This document shows, in pieces, positions 26,393 to 35,050 of a DNA stretch of 64,000 nucleotides. The stretch's first letter is position 1. Every line of letters starts with the position of its first letter. The notes below the pieces were generated by a model. The model worked only from the letters and a program-made list of their open reading frames with translations, was not told where the DNA came from and made no database searches. This DNA is from Streptomyces sp. TRM49041 (GTDB lineage: Bacteria > Actinomycetota > Actinomycetes > Streptomycetales > Streptomycetaceae): assembly GCF_008271805.1 (NCBI RefSeq), contig NZ_VSRY01000065.1:60567-124566 (forward strand), read 5' to 3'. Made by a program: the position numbers and the translations under genes.

Positions 26393-28012
26393 GTGGATCT
26401 CACCGACTGGCTCCTGACGCCCGGGGAGCGCGGGAACGCCGCGACTCGCCTGGACAGCCGTCGGCCGGACGGAACAGCGTGGTCGGCCGGGAACGACGTG
26501 CGGCCGCTGGTCCACGGCGCCAGGTACTTCCGGGAACTCCTCGCCGCCATCCGCGCGCAGCGGGCCGGCGACCTGCTCCTGTTCACCGACTGGCGCGGCG
26601 ATCCCGACGAGCGGCTCGGCGGCGACGACGGCAGCGAGGTCGGCCAGGTCCTGGGCGAGGCGGCCGAGCGCGGTGTGATCGTCAAAGGGCTGGTCTGGCG
26701 CTCGCATCTCGACCGCTTCCACTTCAGCCAGGAGCAGAACCGGCACCTCGGCGAGGAGATCGAGGCCGCGGGCGGCGAGTGCCTCCTCGACATGCGGGTA
26801 CGCCCGGGCGGCTCCCACCACCAGAAGCTCGTCGTGCTCCGGCACCCCGGCAGGCCCGAGCGGGACATCGCGTTCGCCGGCGGAATCGACCTGTGCCACA
26901 GCCGCCACGACACCGCCGCCCACCTCGGTGACCCGCAGCCGGTGCCCTTCGCCGCCGAGTACGGACCGCGTCCGCCCTGGCACGACGTCCAGCTCGCGAT
27001 CCGCGGACCGGCCGTCGGCGACATCGAGGCCACCTTCCGCGAGCGCTGGGACGACCCGGCCCCGCTGAGCCGCAGCCCCGTGACCCGGCTGCGCGGGCTC
27101 ATGCACGGCGAGGACACCCACGCGAACCCACTGCCGCCCCAGCTGCCGGACCCGCCGCCCGCCGGTACGCACACCGTGCAGGTGCTGCGCACCTACCCCA
27201 ACCGCCTCGGGAATGGTTACGGGTTCGCCCACGACGGGGAGCGGAGCGTCGCGCGCGGCTATCTGAAAGCGCTCCGGCGCGCCAGGGCGCTCATCTATCT
27301 GGAGGACCAGTACCTGTGGTCGCCGCATGTGATGGAGTCCTTCGCCGAGGCGCTGGCCGCAAACCGGGACCTGCGCCTGATCGCGGTCATTCCGTCCGTC
27401 CCCGAGTGGACCGGCCGGTTCACCCTGCCGATGCACCTGGTCGGCAGGATCGCCGCCCTGGAGAAGCTGCGCGCCGGGGGCGGCGGGCGCGTGGCGGTGT
27501 ACGGACTGGAGAACCACGCCGTGACCCCGGTGTACGTGCATGCCAAGGTGTGCGTGATCGACGACGTATGGGCCTCCGTCGGATCCGACAACATCAACCT
27601 CCGCTCCTGGACGCACGACTCGGAACTCGCCTGCGCCGTCCTGGACGAGCGCCCCGACCCGCGCGAGCCCCGCGACCCCGGCGGGCTCGGCGACGGCGCA
27701 CGCGTATACGCGAGGGACCTACGGCTCGGGCTCTCCCGTGAACACCTGGACACGGACCCGCCCGAGCACCCGCGGGCGCCCGACGGCCTCTGCGACCCGG
27801 TGACGGCCTTCGACGCCTTCGCGGCGTGCGCGGCGGCCCTCGACGCCTGGCACGAGAGCGGTCACCGCGGCCCCAGGCCACCCGGGCGGCTGCGCGCCTA
27901 CCGCCCGCCGGACCTGTCCCCCATGGCGAAGAGGCTCTCCCTGCCCCTGTACCGCCTTCTCGTCGACCCGGACGGCCGACCGTTCAGCCTGCGGCACCAC
28001 AACACGTACTGA
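26393..28012 (+). CDS. Phospholipase D family protein (two HKD motifs)
   Basis: A 539-residue PLD-superfamily protein without a signal peptide. The first HKD motif is degenerate at spacing (SHHQKLVVLRHPG followed by GGIDLCHSRHD); the second is HAKVCVIDDVWASVGSDNIN. The paired motifs form one active site through a covalent phospho-His. A GTG at 26393 is selected because GGAGGA lies nine bases upstream; a GTG at 26336 is also in frame but lacks a good site. Likely a phosphodiesterase acting on phospholipid head groups or cardiolipin; substrate not determinable. Transcribed with, or just ahead of, the next membrane protein gene, which has its own promoter candidate. Confidence 0.88.
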   Translation: MDLTDWLLTPGERGNAATRLDSRRPDGTAWSAGNDVRPLVHGARYFRELLAAIRAQRAGDLLLFTDWRGDPDERLGGDDGSEVGQVLGEAAERGVIVKGLVWRSHLDRFHFSQEQNRHLGEEIEAAGGECLLDMRVRPGGSHHQKLVVLRHPGRPERDIAFAGGIDLCHSRHDTAAHLGDPQPVPFAAEYGPRPPWHDVQLAIRGPAVGDIEATFRERWDDPAPLSRSPVTRLRGLMHGEDTHANPLPPQLPDPPPAGTHTVQVLRTYPNRLGNGYGFAHDGERSVARGYLKALRRARALIYLEDQYLWSPHVMESFAEALAANRDLRLIAVIPSVPEWTGRFTLPMHLVGRIAALEKLRAGGGGRVAVYGLENHAVTPVYVHAKVCVIDDVWASVGSDNINLRSWTHDSELACAVLDERPDPREPRDPGGLGDGARVYARDLRLGLSREHLDTDPPEHPRAPDGLCDPVTAFDAFAACAAALDAWHESGHRGPRPPGRLRAYRPPDLSPMAKRLSLPLYRLLVDPDGRPFSLRHHNTY

Positions 28013-28049
28013 TATGCGGGTTGCGCACCGTTGTTGCGGGGCACGACTG

Positions 28050-28080
28050 TTGACATTCATGGCAACCGCCCGCGTACGAC
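28050..28080 (+). promoter_or_regulatory. Promoter candidate TTGACA-N19-TACGAC
   Basis: A consensus -35 hexamer (28050-28055) with a TACGAC -10-like box (28075-28080) lies 52 bases upstream of the GTG of the next gene. Spacing is slightly long. Confidence 0.45.
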
Positions 28081-28131
28081 GGAGAACCGGACGTGACGTG
28101 ACACGCGGACGTAGAAGGGGATGGGGGACAA

Positions 28132-30879
28132 GTGGCAACGGGGGAACCACAGGCCCGGATTCCGGCCTATCCGGGCGTCGAGCGCTTCGTCGACGCCTTC
28201 GACAAGCTCGTGGTGCAGCCACGCCGCAGCCGCAGCCGTGTACCGGTGGTGCTGCTGAGCGAGCCGGGCGACGGCACGGCCGGACGCCGCATCGCCGCCG
28301 GGCTCCGCTCCCGGCTGACCGGCCGCGACGAGCGGCTCGCACCGCACGCCTATCTGACCGAGGCCGCCAGCGACCCGCCGCTCGAACTCTACGAGCAGAT
28401 CGCCTACCAGCTCGGCGAGTCGATGCCCCGGGGCAGCGGCAGCCTGCGGCTGCCCTCCTACCGGCTGCTGCGCGCCGTCGTCACGGCCCCCGCCGCCGGC
28501 GGCCTGATGGAACGCCGGCCGGGTGAGCTGCGCGACCACTGCTACGCCCAGCACCGGCAGGTCTCGGCGCCGGCCCGGGGCCTGTGGTGGCTCGGCGGCC
28601 GGGACCAGGCGAATGGCGGCACCCTGCTCGAACTGCTCTGGAACTTCATCGCGGGCCCGCTCTTCCAGCGGCTGCCGCGCGCCCTGTACGGCCGGCGGGC
28701 CAACCGCCGGATGCTGGGCCGCCACCGCTCCGGCACCCGGCGCTGGTACGCCGAGTGGGTACGGCAGCAGCAGGGCACCCCGCCCGCCGACTTCTTCCGC
28801 TCCGCCCTGGACCTCGTCGGCGGCGGCCCGGACGGCGACCCCGAGCAGCTCGACCGCATCCTGGTCCACGCCCTGCTCGCCGACCTGGAGGGGGCGAGCC
28901 GCAAGCGGTGGTACGACCCGTGGCGCCGCCGCCGGGTCAGCCGCTTCGTGATCCTGGTCGAGGAGGCGGGCCCGGCCGATTCCCGCATCCAGCGGTTCCT
29001 CCGCGAACTCCGGGCCGCCATGGAGGACCTGAGATGCACCGCCGTGGTGGCGGTGGCCGCAGGGGTACGGACCCTCGCCAGCCGCATCCCCGACATCGAG
29101 ATGCCCGGACTCTCCGCGGCCGGTGCCGATCTCGCCAACATCGCCCAGCACGGCAACCCGCCAGGACGCCCCTCGGGCATGGTCGTCCCGGTCGCCGACG
29201 GCCCGGAGGACGACCAGGCCGCGACGTACTGGCTCGGCCGCTGGCCCACCCTCGCGCCGCCCGCCCACCGCTGGGGCCCGGGCACCGAGGTGGCCGGCGC
29301 CCTCGGCGCGGGCGTGCTGGCCCTCGCGGTGACCGCCGGCCTGGTGGTCGGCGTGCCGTTCACCAAGGTGGGCCCCGACCCGTGCCTCGGCTCGACGTTC
29401 CTCGGCACGGACGGACAGTGCGTCGGCGTCGCGGAGGGCGCCGCCTCCTTCGGCACCGGCGACAGCGAACAGGCCGTACGTCATGTGCTCCAGCGCATCG
29501 AGCGGCAGAACGAGGAGGTGGAGACGGAGCTTTCCGGCCGGGCCGCCGACGATCCGCGGCCCGACGCCCGCACCGTCGTCTACTTCGGCGCCCTCAGCGG
29601 CGGCAAGGACGCCGAGGACCCGGTGCGCGGCGGCACACTCGCGGAGCTACGCGGCCTCGCACTCGCCCAGGCGTACATCAACGGACAGGCACTCCGGTCC
29701 GGCGAACGGGTGCCGCTGCGGGTCCTCGCCGCGAACGCCGGCGACCGCTTCAAGGACGCCCCGGCGGTCGCCGAGCGCGTCGTCGACCTCGCCGACAAGG
29801 ACCGCACCATCGTCGGCGTCGTCGGCTTCGGACAGAGCCGCCGCCGCACGTTCGAGGCGATGGGCGTCTTCGACAGGGCGGGGCTGCCGATGGTCGGCAC
29901 CTCGGGCACCGCCGACGAACTGCTGCGCCAGGGCGGGCACTACTACCAGACGGCATCGACCGACACCCGGGCAGGACAGGTGATGGCCGCGTTCGCCGGA
30001 CACGCCCCCATGGTGGAGGGCAAGCCGGCCCTGCGGGTACGGCTGGTCGCCGATCCGGCGGACGCCTACAGCGCGAGCCTCGCGTCCGCCTTCCGCGCGG
30101 CGTACGGGGAGCAGCGCACCGACACCCTGCTGTACACGCCGACGGACGCGCCCGAGCCGTCCCCGGTGCCCGGCGCGCTCTCCGGTACCCCGGTCGCGAC
30201 CATCGACGACCTGGCGCGCGAGGTCTGCCGCGCGGTGGCCGCCGAGCCGCGTACGGCCGTGGTGTGGGCCGGCCGGGGAAGCCTCTTCCAGATGTTCCTC
30301 GGCGAACTGACCCGGTACGCGCGGAACTGCCCGCGGGTGAGCGTGCTCGGCGGCGACGACGTCACCAACGCGCTGACGGAGGAACGCCGCCCGTGGGAGG
30401 TCTTCGCCGGACTGACGCTGTACTACGTCTCCCACGGCCGGGCACCGGCGCTCGCGGGGGGCGGCGGCGAGGCGGCCGCCTTCCTCGCCGCGTACGACCG
30501 CACCTACGCCAAGGACCACGGCAGCCGTACGGGCGCGATGCGGGAGGACGCCCATGTGGCGCTCGCCTGGGACGCGATGCGCTACCTCGCGGAGGGCGTC
30601 GACCAGGCGTGGCGGGGCACGGGCGGACACGACGGCCGCCTCGACCGGCGGCTGCTCCAGGCGGTGCTCTACCAGGGGCTCGGCGGCGGCGGCTTCGAGG
30701 GCGCGACCGGATGGATCGACGCGCACGGGGCCGCCGGCGGTGGTCGGCTGACGGAGGAGAAGCTGATAGCCGTGGAGCGCGGCGGCGCCAAGGGGGCGCG
30801 GACCGTGCTGCTGTGCGGGACGGTGGCACGGGGCGATGTGCGTGCCACGTGGGGGGACCGGAAGCATCCCTGCCCCTGA
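28132..30879 (+). CDS. Membrane protein with NTPase-like N-terminus and extracytoplasmic ABC-type substrate-binding domain
   Basis: A 915-residue protein with an unusual layout. Residues 1-385 are cytoplasmic, begin with a degenerate P-loop-like segment (LLSEPGDGTAGRR, lacking GKT) and contain FVILVEEAG-type beta strands. A single transmembrane helix follows at about 391-412 (GALGAGVLALAVTAGLVVG). The remaining ~490 residues form an extracytoplasmic type I periplasmic-binding fold of the branched-chain amino-acid type (GALSGG, IVGVVGFGQS, MVGTSGTADEL, VWAGRGS). No ABC permease is encoded nearby, so the binding domain is more likely a sensor than a transporter part. GTG start at 28132 after a G-rich leader. 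Function unknown; related multidomain proteins occur in Streptomyces. Confidence 0.8.
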   Translation: MATGEPQARIPAYPGVERFVDAFDKLVVQPRRSRSRVPVVLLSEPGDGTAGRRIAAGLRSRLTGRDERLAPHAYLTEAASDPPLELYEQIAYQLGESMPRGSGSLRLPSYRLLRAVVTAPAAGGLMERRPGELRDHCYAQHRQVSAPARGLWWLGGRDQANGGTLLELLWNFIAGPLFQRLPRALYGRRANRRMLGRHRSGTRRWYAEWVRQQQGTPPADFFRSALDLVGGGPDGDPEQLDRILVHALLADLEGASRKRWYDPWRRRRVSRFVILVEEAGPADSRIQRFLRELRAAMEDLRCTAVVAVAAGVRTLASRIPDIEMPGLSAAGADLANIAQHGNPPGRPSGMVVPVADGPEDDQAATYWLGRWPTLAPPAHRWGPGTEVAGALGAGVLALAVTAGLVVGVPFTKVGPDPCLGSTFLGTDGQCVGVAEGAASFGTGDSEQAVRHVLQRIERQNEEVETELSGRAADDPRPDARTVVYFGALSGGKDAEDPVRGGTLAELRGLALAQAYINGQALRSGERVPLRVLAANAGDRFKDAPAVAERVVDLADKDRTIVGVVGFGQSRRRTFEAMGVFDRAGLPMVGTSGTADELLRQGGHYYQTASTDTRAGQVMAAFAGHAPMVEGKPALRVRLVADPADAYSASLASAFRAAYGEQRTDTLLYTPTDAPEPSPVPGALSGTPVATIDDLAREVCRAVAAEPRTAVVWAGRGSLFQMFLGELTRYARNCPRVSVLGGDDVTNALTEERRPWEVFAGLTLYYVSHGRAPALAGGGGEAAAFLAAYDRTYAKDHGSRTGAMREDAHVALAWDAMRYLAEGVDQAWRGTGGHDGRLDRRLLQAVLYQGLGGGGFEGATGWIDAHGAAGGGRLTEEKLIAVERGGAKGARTVLLCGTVARGDVRATWGDRKHPCP

Positions 30880-30904
30880 CGAGCGGAGCCCGCGGTCGGC
30901 CCCG

Positions 30905-30947
30905 GTCCGGGCGCGGCGGCCGGCGTCGCACGCCGGGCCGCCCGGAC
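30905..30947. terminator. Strong hairpin between convergent genes
   Basis: Outer arms GTCCGGGC/GCCCGGAC enclose a second GC-rich stem. It is placed between the ends of the convergent genes at 30879 and 30989, suiting a bidirectional terminator. Confidence 0.7.
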
Positions 30948-30988
30948 CACGACGCGTCCCTGCACCGCCGGGCGCCCGTCGGGCGGTC

Positions 30989-32005
30989 TCACTGGAGGGC
31001 GTGTACGGCCGCCGCGAACAGCAGGGGCATACGGGCGGCCGCCGGTACGATCAGGCGGGCCCCCTCCCGTCGGCAACTGGCCCGGAGCAGCGCCTCCGTC
31101 AGCAACCGGTGACGCCGCGACATCCGCCGCCAGGCCGCGTCGTACTCCTGCGGCCGTCCGGCGCGCAGGCACCGCACCGCCGCCTCGGCCGACGCCAGCG
31201 CGAGCGCGATGCCCTCGCCGGTGAGCGCGTCGACGTAGCCGGCCGCGTCGCCCACGAGCAGGACCCGGCCGGCCACCCTGCCACGCACCCGCTGCCGCAT
31301 GGGCCCGGCACCGCGTACGCCGCTCACCGCCGTCCCGTCCCGGAGCCGGTCGGCCAGCTCGGGGAAGTGGTCCAGGTACGTGTCGTAGGTGCGCCGCGCC
31401 GTGCTCAGCACGGCCACCCCGACCAGGCCGTCGGCGACCGGGGTCACGTACGCCTCGCCCTCCCGCGACCAGTGCACTTCCACGAAGTCCGACCAGGGCG
31501 GTAGGCGATAGTGCCGTCGCAGGCCGTAGCGCCGGGGCCCGCGGCCGGGCAGGTCCAGGCCGAGTTCGCGGCGGACGGGGGAGTGCAGGCCGTCCGCCGC
31601 GACCAGCCAGCGGGCCCGCAGGCCCGCCGCCGTCACCCCGTCCGGGTCCTGCCGCACCTCGCCGACCCTGCCGGGCAGCACCCGGACGCCCAGTCCGGCC
31701 GCCCGCCGGGCCAGCGCGGCGCTCAGTTCGGTACGGCGTACACCCAGGCCCGTGCCGTCACGGAAGACGGCCTCCGCCAGGTGCGGGCCGTCCACGTACC
31801 GGATGCCGCGAAGCTCAAGGCCGGCCGGGGCGACGCCGAGCGCGCGCAGGGACCGCACTCCGCCGGGCATGACGCCTTCGCCGCACGCCTTGTCCACCGG
31901 GTTCGGGCGCGGCTCCACCACGACGGCCTCCATCCCGGCCAGCGTGGCGTGGATCGCCGTGGCCAGACCGGCGGGACCACCGCCCGCGACCAGCACGTCG
32001 ATCAC
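30989..32005 (-). CDS. srsC: FAD-dependent monooxygenase of phenolic lipid pathway (SrsC-like)
   Basis: A 338-residue flavoprotein hydroxylase/geranylgeranyl-reductase family member. The N-terminal Rossmann motif is AGGGPAGLATAIHA, the middle FAD-binding motif is LVGDAAGYVDALTGEG, and a GEGVMPGG segment lies near residue 45. The GTG start overlaps the stop of the methyltransferase gene (GTGA). It is third in a PKS-methyltransferase-flavoprotein operon with the same order as srsABC of S. griseus, where SrsC hydroxylates the alkylresorcinol ring to give quinones. The symbol is given by operon analogy. A possible partial loss of substrate-domain length compared with larger hydroxylases was not resolved. 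Confidence 0.82.
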   Translation of the reverse strand: MIDVLVAGGGPAGLATAIHATLAGMEAVVVEPRPNPVDKACGEGVMPGGVRSLRALGVAPAGLELRGIRYVDGPHLAEAVFRDGTGLGVRRTELSAALARRAAGLGVRVLPGRVGEVRQDPDGVTAAGLRARWLVAADGLHSPVRRELGLDLPGRGPRRYGLRRHYRLPPWSDFVEVHWSREGEAYVTPVADGLVGVAVLSTARRTYDTYLDHFPELADRLRDGTAVSGVRGAGPMRQRVRGRVAGRVLLVGDAAGYVDALTGEGIALALASAEAAVRCLRAGRPQEYDAAWRRMSRRHRLLTEALLRASCRREGARLIVPAAARMPLLFAAAVHALQ

Positions 32006-32667
32006 CGTGGCACGCCCCCGGAGCCGGTCGTGGCCGTGCCGCCGGCCGGTGCGGAGACGTCGGGAGCGCTCGGGGTGTTCGAGGCGCCCGGGCCGCCCGG
32101 GATGTCCGCAGCGCCCGCGGTGTTCCCGGTGTCCGGAGCATTCGAGATGTCCGGCGCCGACACCGCCAGGTCGAGCGCCGCCCGCTCACACCGGATCCGT
32201 ACGACGAGCAGTGCGGCGTTGCACACGGCGAAGAGCGCGGCCGTCAGCCACGCCCCGTGGACCAGCGGCAGGGCGAGCCCCTCGGCCACCACCGCCACGT
32301 AGTTCGGGTGACGCAGCCACCGGTACGGCCCGCCGGACACCAGCGGCAGGCCGGGCACCACCAGCACGCGAGTGTTCCAGCGCGGCCCCAGAGTCCCCAC
32401 GCACCACCAGCGCAGCGCCTGCGCCGCGACGACCACGGCCAGCATCGGCCAGCCGAGCGCGGGCAGGAACGGCCGCCCCGCCAGCCACACCTCCGCCAGG
32501 CAGCCGACGAGGAGGCCCGTGTGGAGGACCACCATCGGCGGATAGTGCCGCCGCCCGTACTCCACGGCGCCGCGCGCCAGACTCCAGCGGGTGTGACGGC
32601 GGGCCACCACCAGCTCGACGCCGCGCTCCAGACCGACCGTCAGCACCAACAGCGTGTACCAGATCAA
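32002..32667 (-). CDS. srsB: Isoprenylcysteine-carboxyl-methyltransferase-like O-methyltransferase (SrsB-like)
   Basis: A 221-residue integral membrane methyltransferase with four or five hydrophobic helices and the ICMT signature GPYRWLRHPNYVAVV (SAM-binding R-HPNY). The last ~50 residues are an Ala/Pro/Gly/Asp-rich tail that looks dispensable. The start is a TTG at 32667 with GGGAGAG six bases upstream, 15 bases after the PKS stop. In the S. griseus pathway SrsB methylates the phenol oxygen of alkylresorcinols. Coupled to the flavoprotein gene by a GTGA overlap. Confidence 0.85.
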   Translation of the reverse strand: MIWYTLLVLTVGLERGVELVVARRHTRWSLARGAVEYGRRHYPPMVVLHTGLLVGCLAEVWLAGRPFLPALGWPMLAVVVAAQALRWWCVGTLGPRWNTRVLVVPGLPLVSGGPYRWLRHPNYVAVVAEGLALPLVHGAWLTAALFAVCNAALLVVRIRCERAALDLAVSAPDISNAPDTGNTAGAADIPGGPGASNTPSAPDVSAPAGGTATTGSGGVPR

Positions 32668-32682
32668 CCGTCTCTCCCGTCC

Positions 32683-33762
32683 CTACCAGCGCAGCAAGAC
32701 CAGTTCGGTGCAGAAACCCGGCCCTATGGCGAGCAGCAGGCCCGGAGTCCCCGCAGGCGGCCGGGGGCCGGCCGTCAGGGTGTCGCGCAGGATGTGCAGG
32801 ACGGACGCGGACGACAGATTGCCGACCTCCGCGAGCGAGCGCCGGCTGACGTCGAGCGCGCTGTCCGGCAGGTCGAGCGCCTCCGCGACCGCGTCGAGCA
32901 CCTTCGGCCCGCCGGCGTGGCTCACCCATGCCGTCACATCGCCCCGGCCGAGGCCGTGGTCCGAGAGGAAGCCGTCGACGTCGCCGGCGAGGTTCTTGCG
33001 CACCACCTCGGGTACGGCCGGGTCCAGGACGACACGGAAGCCGGACGAGGTGATGTCCCAGCCCAGCAGCCGCTCGGTGTCCGGGTAGAGACGGCTGCGG
33101 CTCGCCACCACGGTCGGTCCGGCCGCCGCCGTGCCCGCCGCCGCTGCCGGGTTCCTCCGGGCACCGCAGGCGACGACGGCGGCGGCTCCGTCGCCGAACA
33201 GCGCGGTCGCGATCAGATTGGCCGGAGAGGCGTCGGACCGCTGGAACGTCAGCGAGCACAGTTCCACGGAGAGCAGCACGGCGACCTGGTCGGGCCACCC
33301 CCGCAGATAGTCGTGCAGCCGGGCGATACCGGTCGCGCCCGCCACACAGCCCAGCCCGAAGACGGGCAGCCGCCGGACGTCCGGCCGCAGCCCGAGCCGC
33401 CCGACGAGCCGGGCGTCCACGGACGGCGCGGCGATACCCGTCACGGACGTGAACAGCAGCAGGTCCACGTCCCGCGGGGAGAGCCCCGCCGCACGCAGCG
33501 CCCCGGAGACCGCCTCGGCACCGAGGTCGACGGCACCCGAGATGTAGATGTCGTTGACCGCGCCGAAGTCGTCCTGTCCGCCGTACCGGTCCAGCGGCAG
33601 CGCCATGTGACGGCTCCGCACCCGCGCGCTGCTGTGCAGGCGGTCGAGGACGCGTCGGTCGGCACCGGCGGGCAGACAGTTGCGGGCCACCATGTCGGTG
33701 ATCTCGTGCTGGGCGTACCGGTGAGGTGCCAGGACTCCGTGAACGGCTGCGATCCGGGTCAT
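32683..33762 (-). CDS. srsA: Type III polyketide synthase (SrsA-like alkylresorcinol synthase)
   Basis: A 359-residue chalcone-synthase-fold enzyme. The catalytic triad is visible: Cys in FGLGCVAGATG, His in WVSHAGGPKV and Asn in EVGNLSSASVL. It makes tri- or tetraketide phenolics from fatty acyl starters and malonyl or methylmalonyl units at the cytoplasmic face of the membrane. The ATG at 33762 has GGAG six bases upstream. First gene of the srsABC-like operon and divergent from a UbiA prenyltransferase. The lipid starter specificity is inferred from the two accessory genes, not from the sequence itself; RppA-type naphthalene synthases lack these partners. Confidence 0.9.
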   Translation of the reverse strand: MTRIAAVHGVLAPHRYAQHEITDMVARNCLPAGADRRVLDRLHSSARVRSRHMALPLDRYGGQDDFGAVNDIYISGAVDLGAEAVSGALRAAGLSPRDVDLLLFTSVTGIAAPSVDARLVGRLGLRPDVRRLPVFGLGCVAGATGIARLHDYLRGWPDQVAVLLSVELCSLTFQRSDASPANLIATALFGDGAAAVVACGARRNPAAAAGTAAAGPTVVASRSRLYPDTERLLGWDITSSGFRVVLDPAVPEVVRKNLAGDVDGFLSDHGLGRGDVTAWVSHAGGPKVLDAVAEALDLPDSALDVSRRSLAEVGNLSSASVLHILRDTLTAGPRPPAGTPGLLLAIGPGFCTELVLLRW

Positions 33763-33842
33763 CAAGGCTCCATGTCGGGGGCGTCGTGAGCCATGTGTGC
33801 CCCCGTGCCGCGTGGTCGTACCAGTGATCGCCCGTTGAGCGC

Positions 33843-33848
33843 CTACGA
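33843..33848 (+). promoter_or_regulatory. -10 box of a possibly leaderless transcript
   Basis: TACGAT fits the actinobacterial TAnnnT -10 consensus and ends seven bases before the GTG of the UbiA gene, which has no ribosome-binding site. This suggests that transcription starts at or next to the start codon. Confidence 0.45.
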
Positions 33849-33855
33849 TCGCCGC

Positions 33856-34758
33856 GTGGACGCCACAGACCGAGCCACCACGGGGATGCCGGACGCCGGC
33901 ACGGTGGCCGACGCCACCGCTGCCCGCGCACGTTCCCGGCCGCCTCTCCACGGCCTGGTGACGGCCTGTCACCCCGTTCCGGCCGTGGCCGTCACGCTGC
34001 TGACGACGGTGCTGGCGGCGTCGGCCGGCCAGGACGCGCGGGGATGCGCGCTGGTCGCCGCCGCGGTGCTGGCCGGCCAGCTCTCGGTGGGCTGGTGCAA
34101 CGACGCCGTCGACGCCCGGCGCGACCGCGCGGCCGGCCGGTACGGCAAACCCGTGGTGTCCGGCGCGGTCGGCGTCACGACCGTACGGGCGGCGAGCCTC
34201 GTGGCCCTGGCGCTCAGCGTGCCGCTCTCCCTGGCCTGCGGGGCACTCGCCGGAACCGTCCACCTCCTCGGTGTCGGCGCCGCGTGGGCGTACAACCTGG
34301 GCGTGAAGGCGACGGTCCTGTCCTGGCTGCCGTACGCGATCGGCTTCGCCGCCCTGCCCGCGTTCGTCGCACTGGGCCTGCCCGGCAGCCCGTGGCCGGC
34401 GACGTGGGTCGTCGCCGCCGGGGCGCTGCTCGGCGTGGGCGCGCACCTGGGCAACGTACTGCCGGACATCGCGTCAGACCGCGCCACGGGTGTACGGGGC
34501 TGGCCCCAGCGGCTCGGCCCGGCACGCGTACGGCTGCTGATGCCGGTCCCCCTGGTCATGGCCTCCGCGGTGCTCGCCCTCGGCGGGCCGGGCCCCCGCG
34601 GAGTCGTCGGCCCGGCCGCCCTGGCGGTGGCCGCGCTGACGGCGGTGGGCGGGGCGCTCGCCGGCCGCCGCCGCGCCGGGGTGCCGTTCCTCGCGTCGAT
34701 CGTCGTGGCGGGCATCGACGTGGCCATGCTGGTGTGGCGAGGGGCCGCACTCACCTGA
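33856..34758 (+). CDS. UbiA-family prenyltransferase
   Basis: A 300-residue polytopic membrane prenyltransferase. The two Asp-rich Mg-diphosphate motifs are NDAVDARRD and the later DIASDRATG, each followed by a conserved basic GKPVVSG or RGWPQRLG segment. About eight hydrophobic helices fill the rest. UbiA enzymes transfer a prenyl chain to an aromatic or other acceptor. The start is a GTG at 33856 without a ribosome site but with a -10 box just upstream, consistent with leaderless expression. It is divergent from the type III PKS, so a phenolic acceptor is attractive, but menaquinone-like or other acceptors are equally possible. Confidence 0.88.
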   Translation: MDATDRATTGMPDAGTVADATAARARSRPPLHGLVTACHPVPAVAVTLLTTVLAASAGQDARGCALVAAAVLAGQLSVGWCNDAVDARRDRAAGRYGKPVVSGAVGVTTVRAASLVALALSVPLSLACGALAGTVHLLGVGAAWAYNLGVKATVLSWLPYAIGFAALPAFVALGLPGSPWPATWVVAAGALLGVGAHLGNVLPDIASDRATGVRGWPQRLGPARVRLLMPVPLVMASAVLALGGPGPRGVVGPAALAVAALTAVGGALAGRRRAGVPFLASIVVAGIDVAMLVWRGAALT

Positions 34759-34869
34759 CGGGCGCGGCGGCGCGGCTCCAAGGGCAGGGCCCGGAGGAGG
34801 CATCCGGGGAGCCGGCCCGGGTACCCGCCGTCCGACGGACCGCACCACGGAGACGGAGGACAGACCGAC

Positions 34870-35037
34870 GTGAGCGTGCCCGAGGAGGACCGGCCGAAGA
34901 CGGAGACGACGGACGACGTCGTCGAGCGGGGCGAGACCTCCGAACAGGAGAAGAAGACGCCCACGCCCCAGGCATCCGGCCGGACCATGCGCGAGGCGGT
35001 GGAAGAGGCCGGAGTCAGGGCGGACGACTACGAGTAG
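34870..35037 (+). CDS. Small acidic hypothetical protein (55 aa)
   Basis: A short ORF with a good ribosome site (GGAGGA nine bases before GTG). The product is very hydrophilic and acidic (TETTDDVVERGETSEQEKK) and probably disordered, ending in a short helix (MREAVEEAG) and DDYE. Codon positions show strong GC bias, supporting coding. No family is recognised. It lies between UbiA and the convergent PBP gene. Confidence 0.55.
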   Translation: MSVPEEDRPKTETTDDVVERGETSEQEKKTPTPQASGRTMREAVEEAGVRADDYE

Positions 35038-35050
35038 CGGCTGCCACCGG

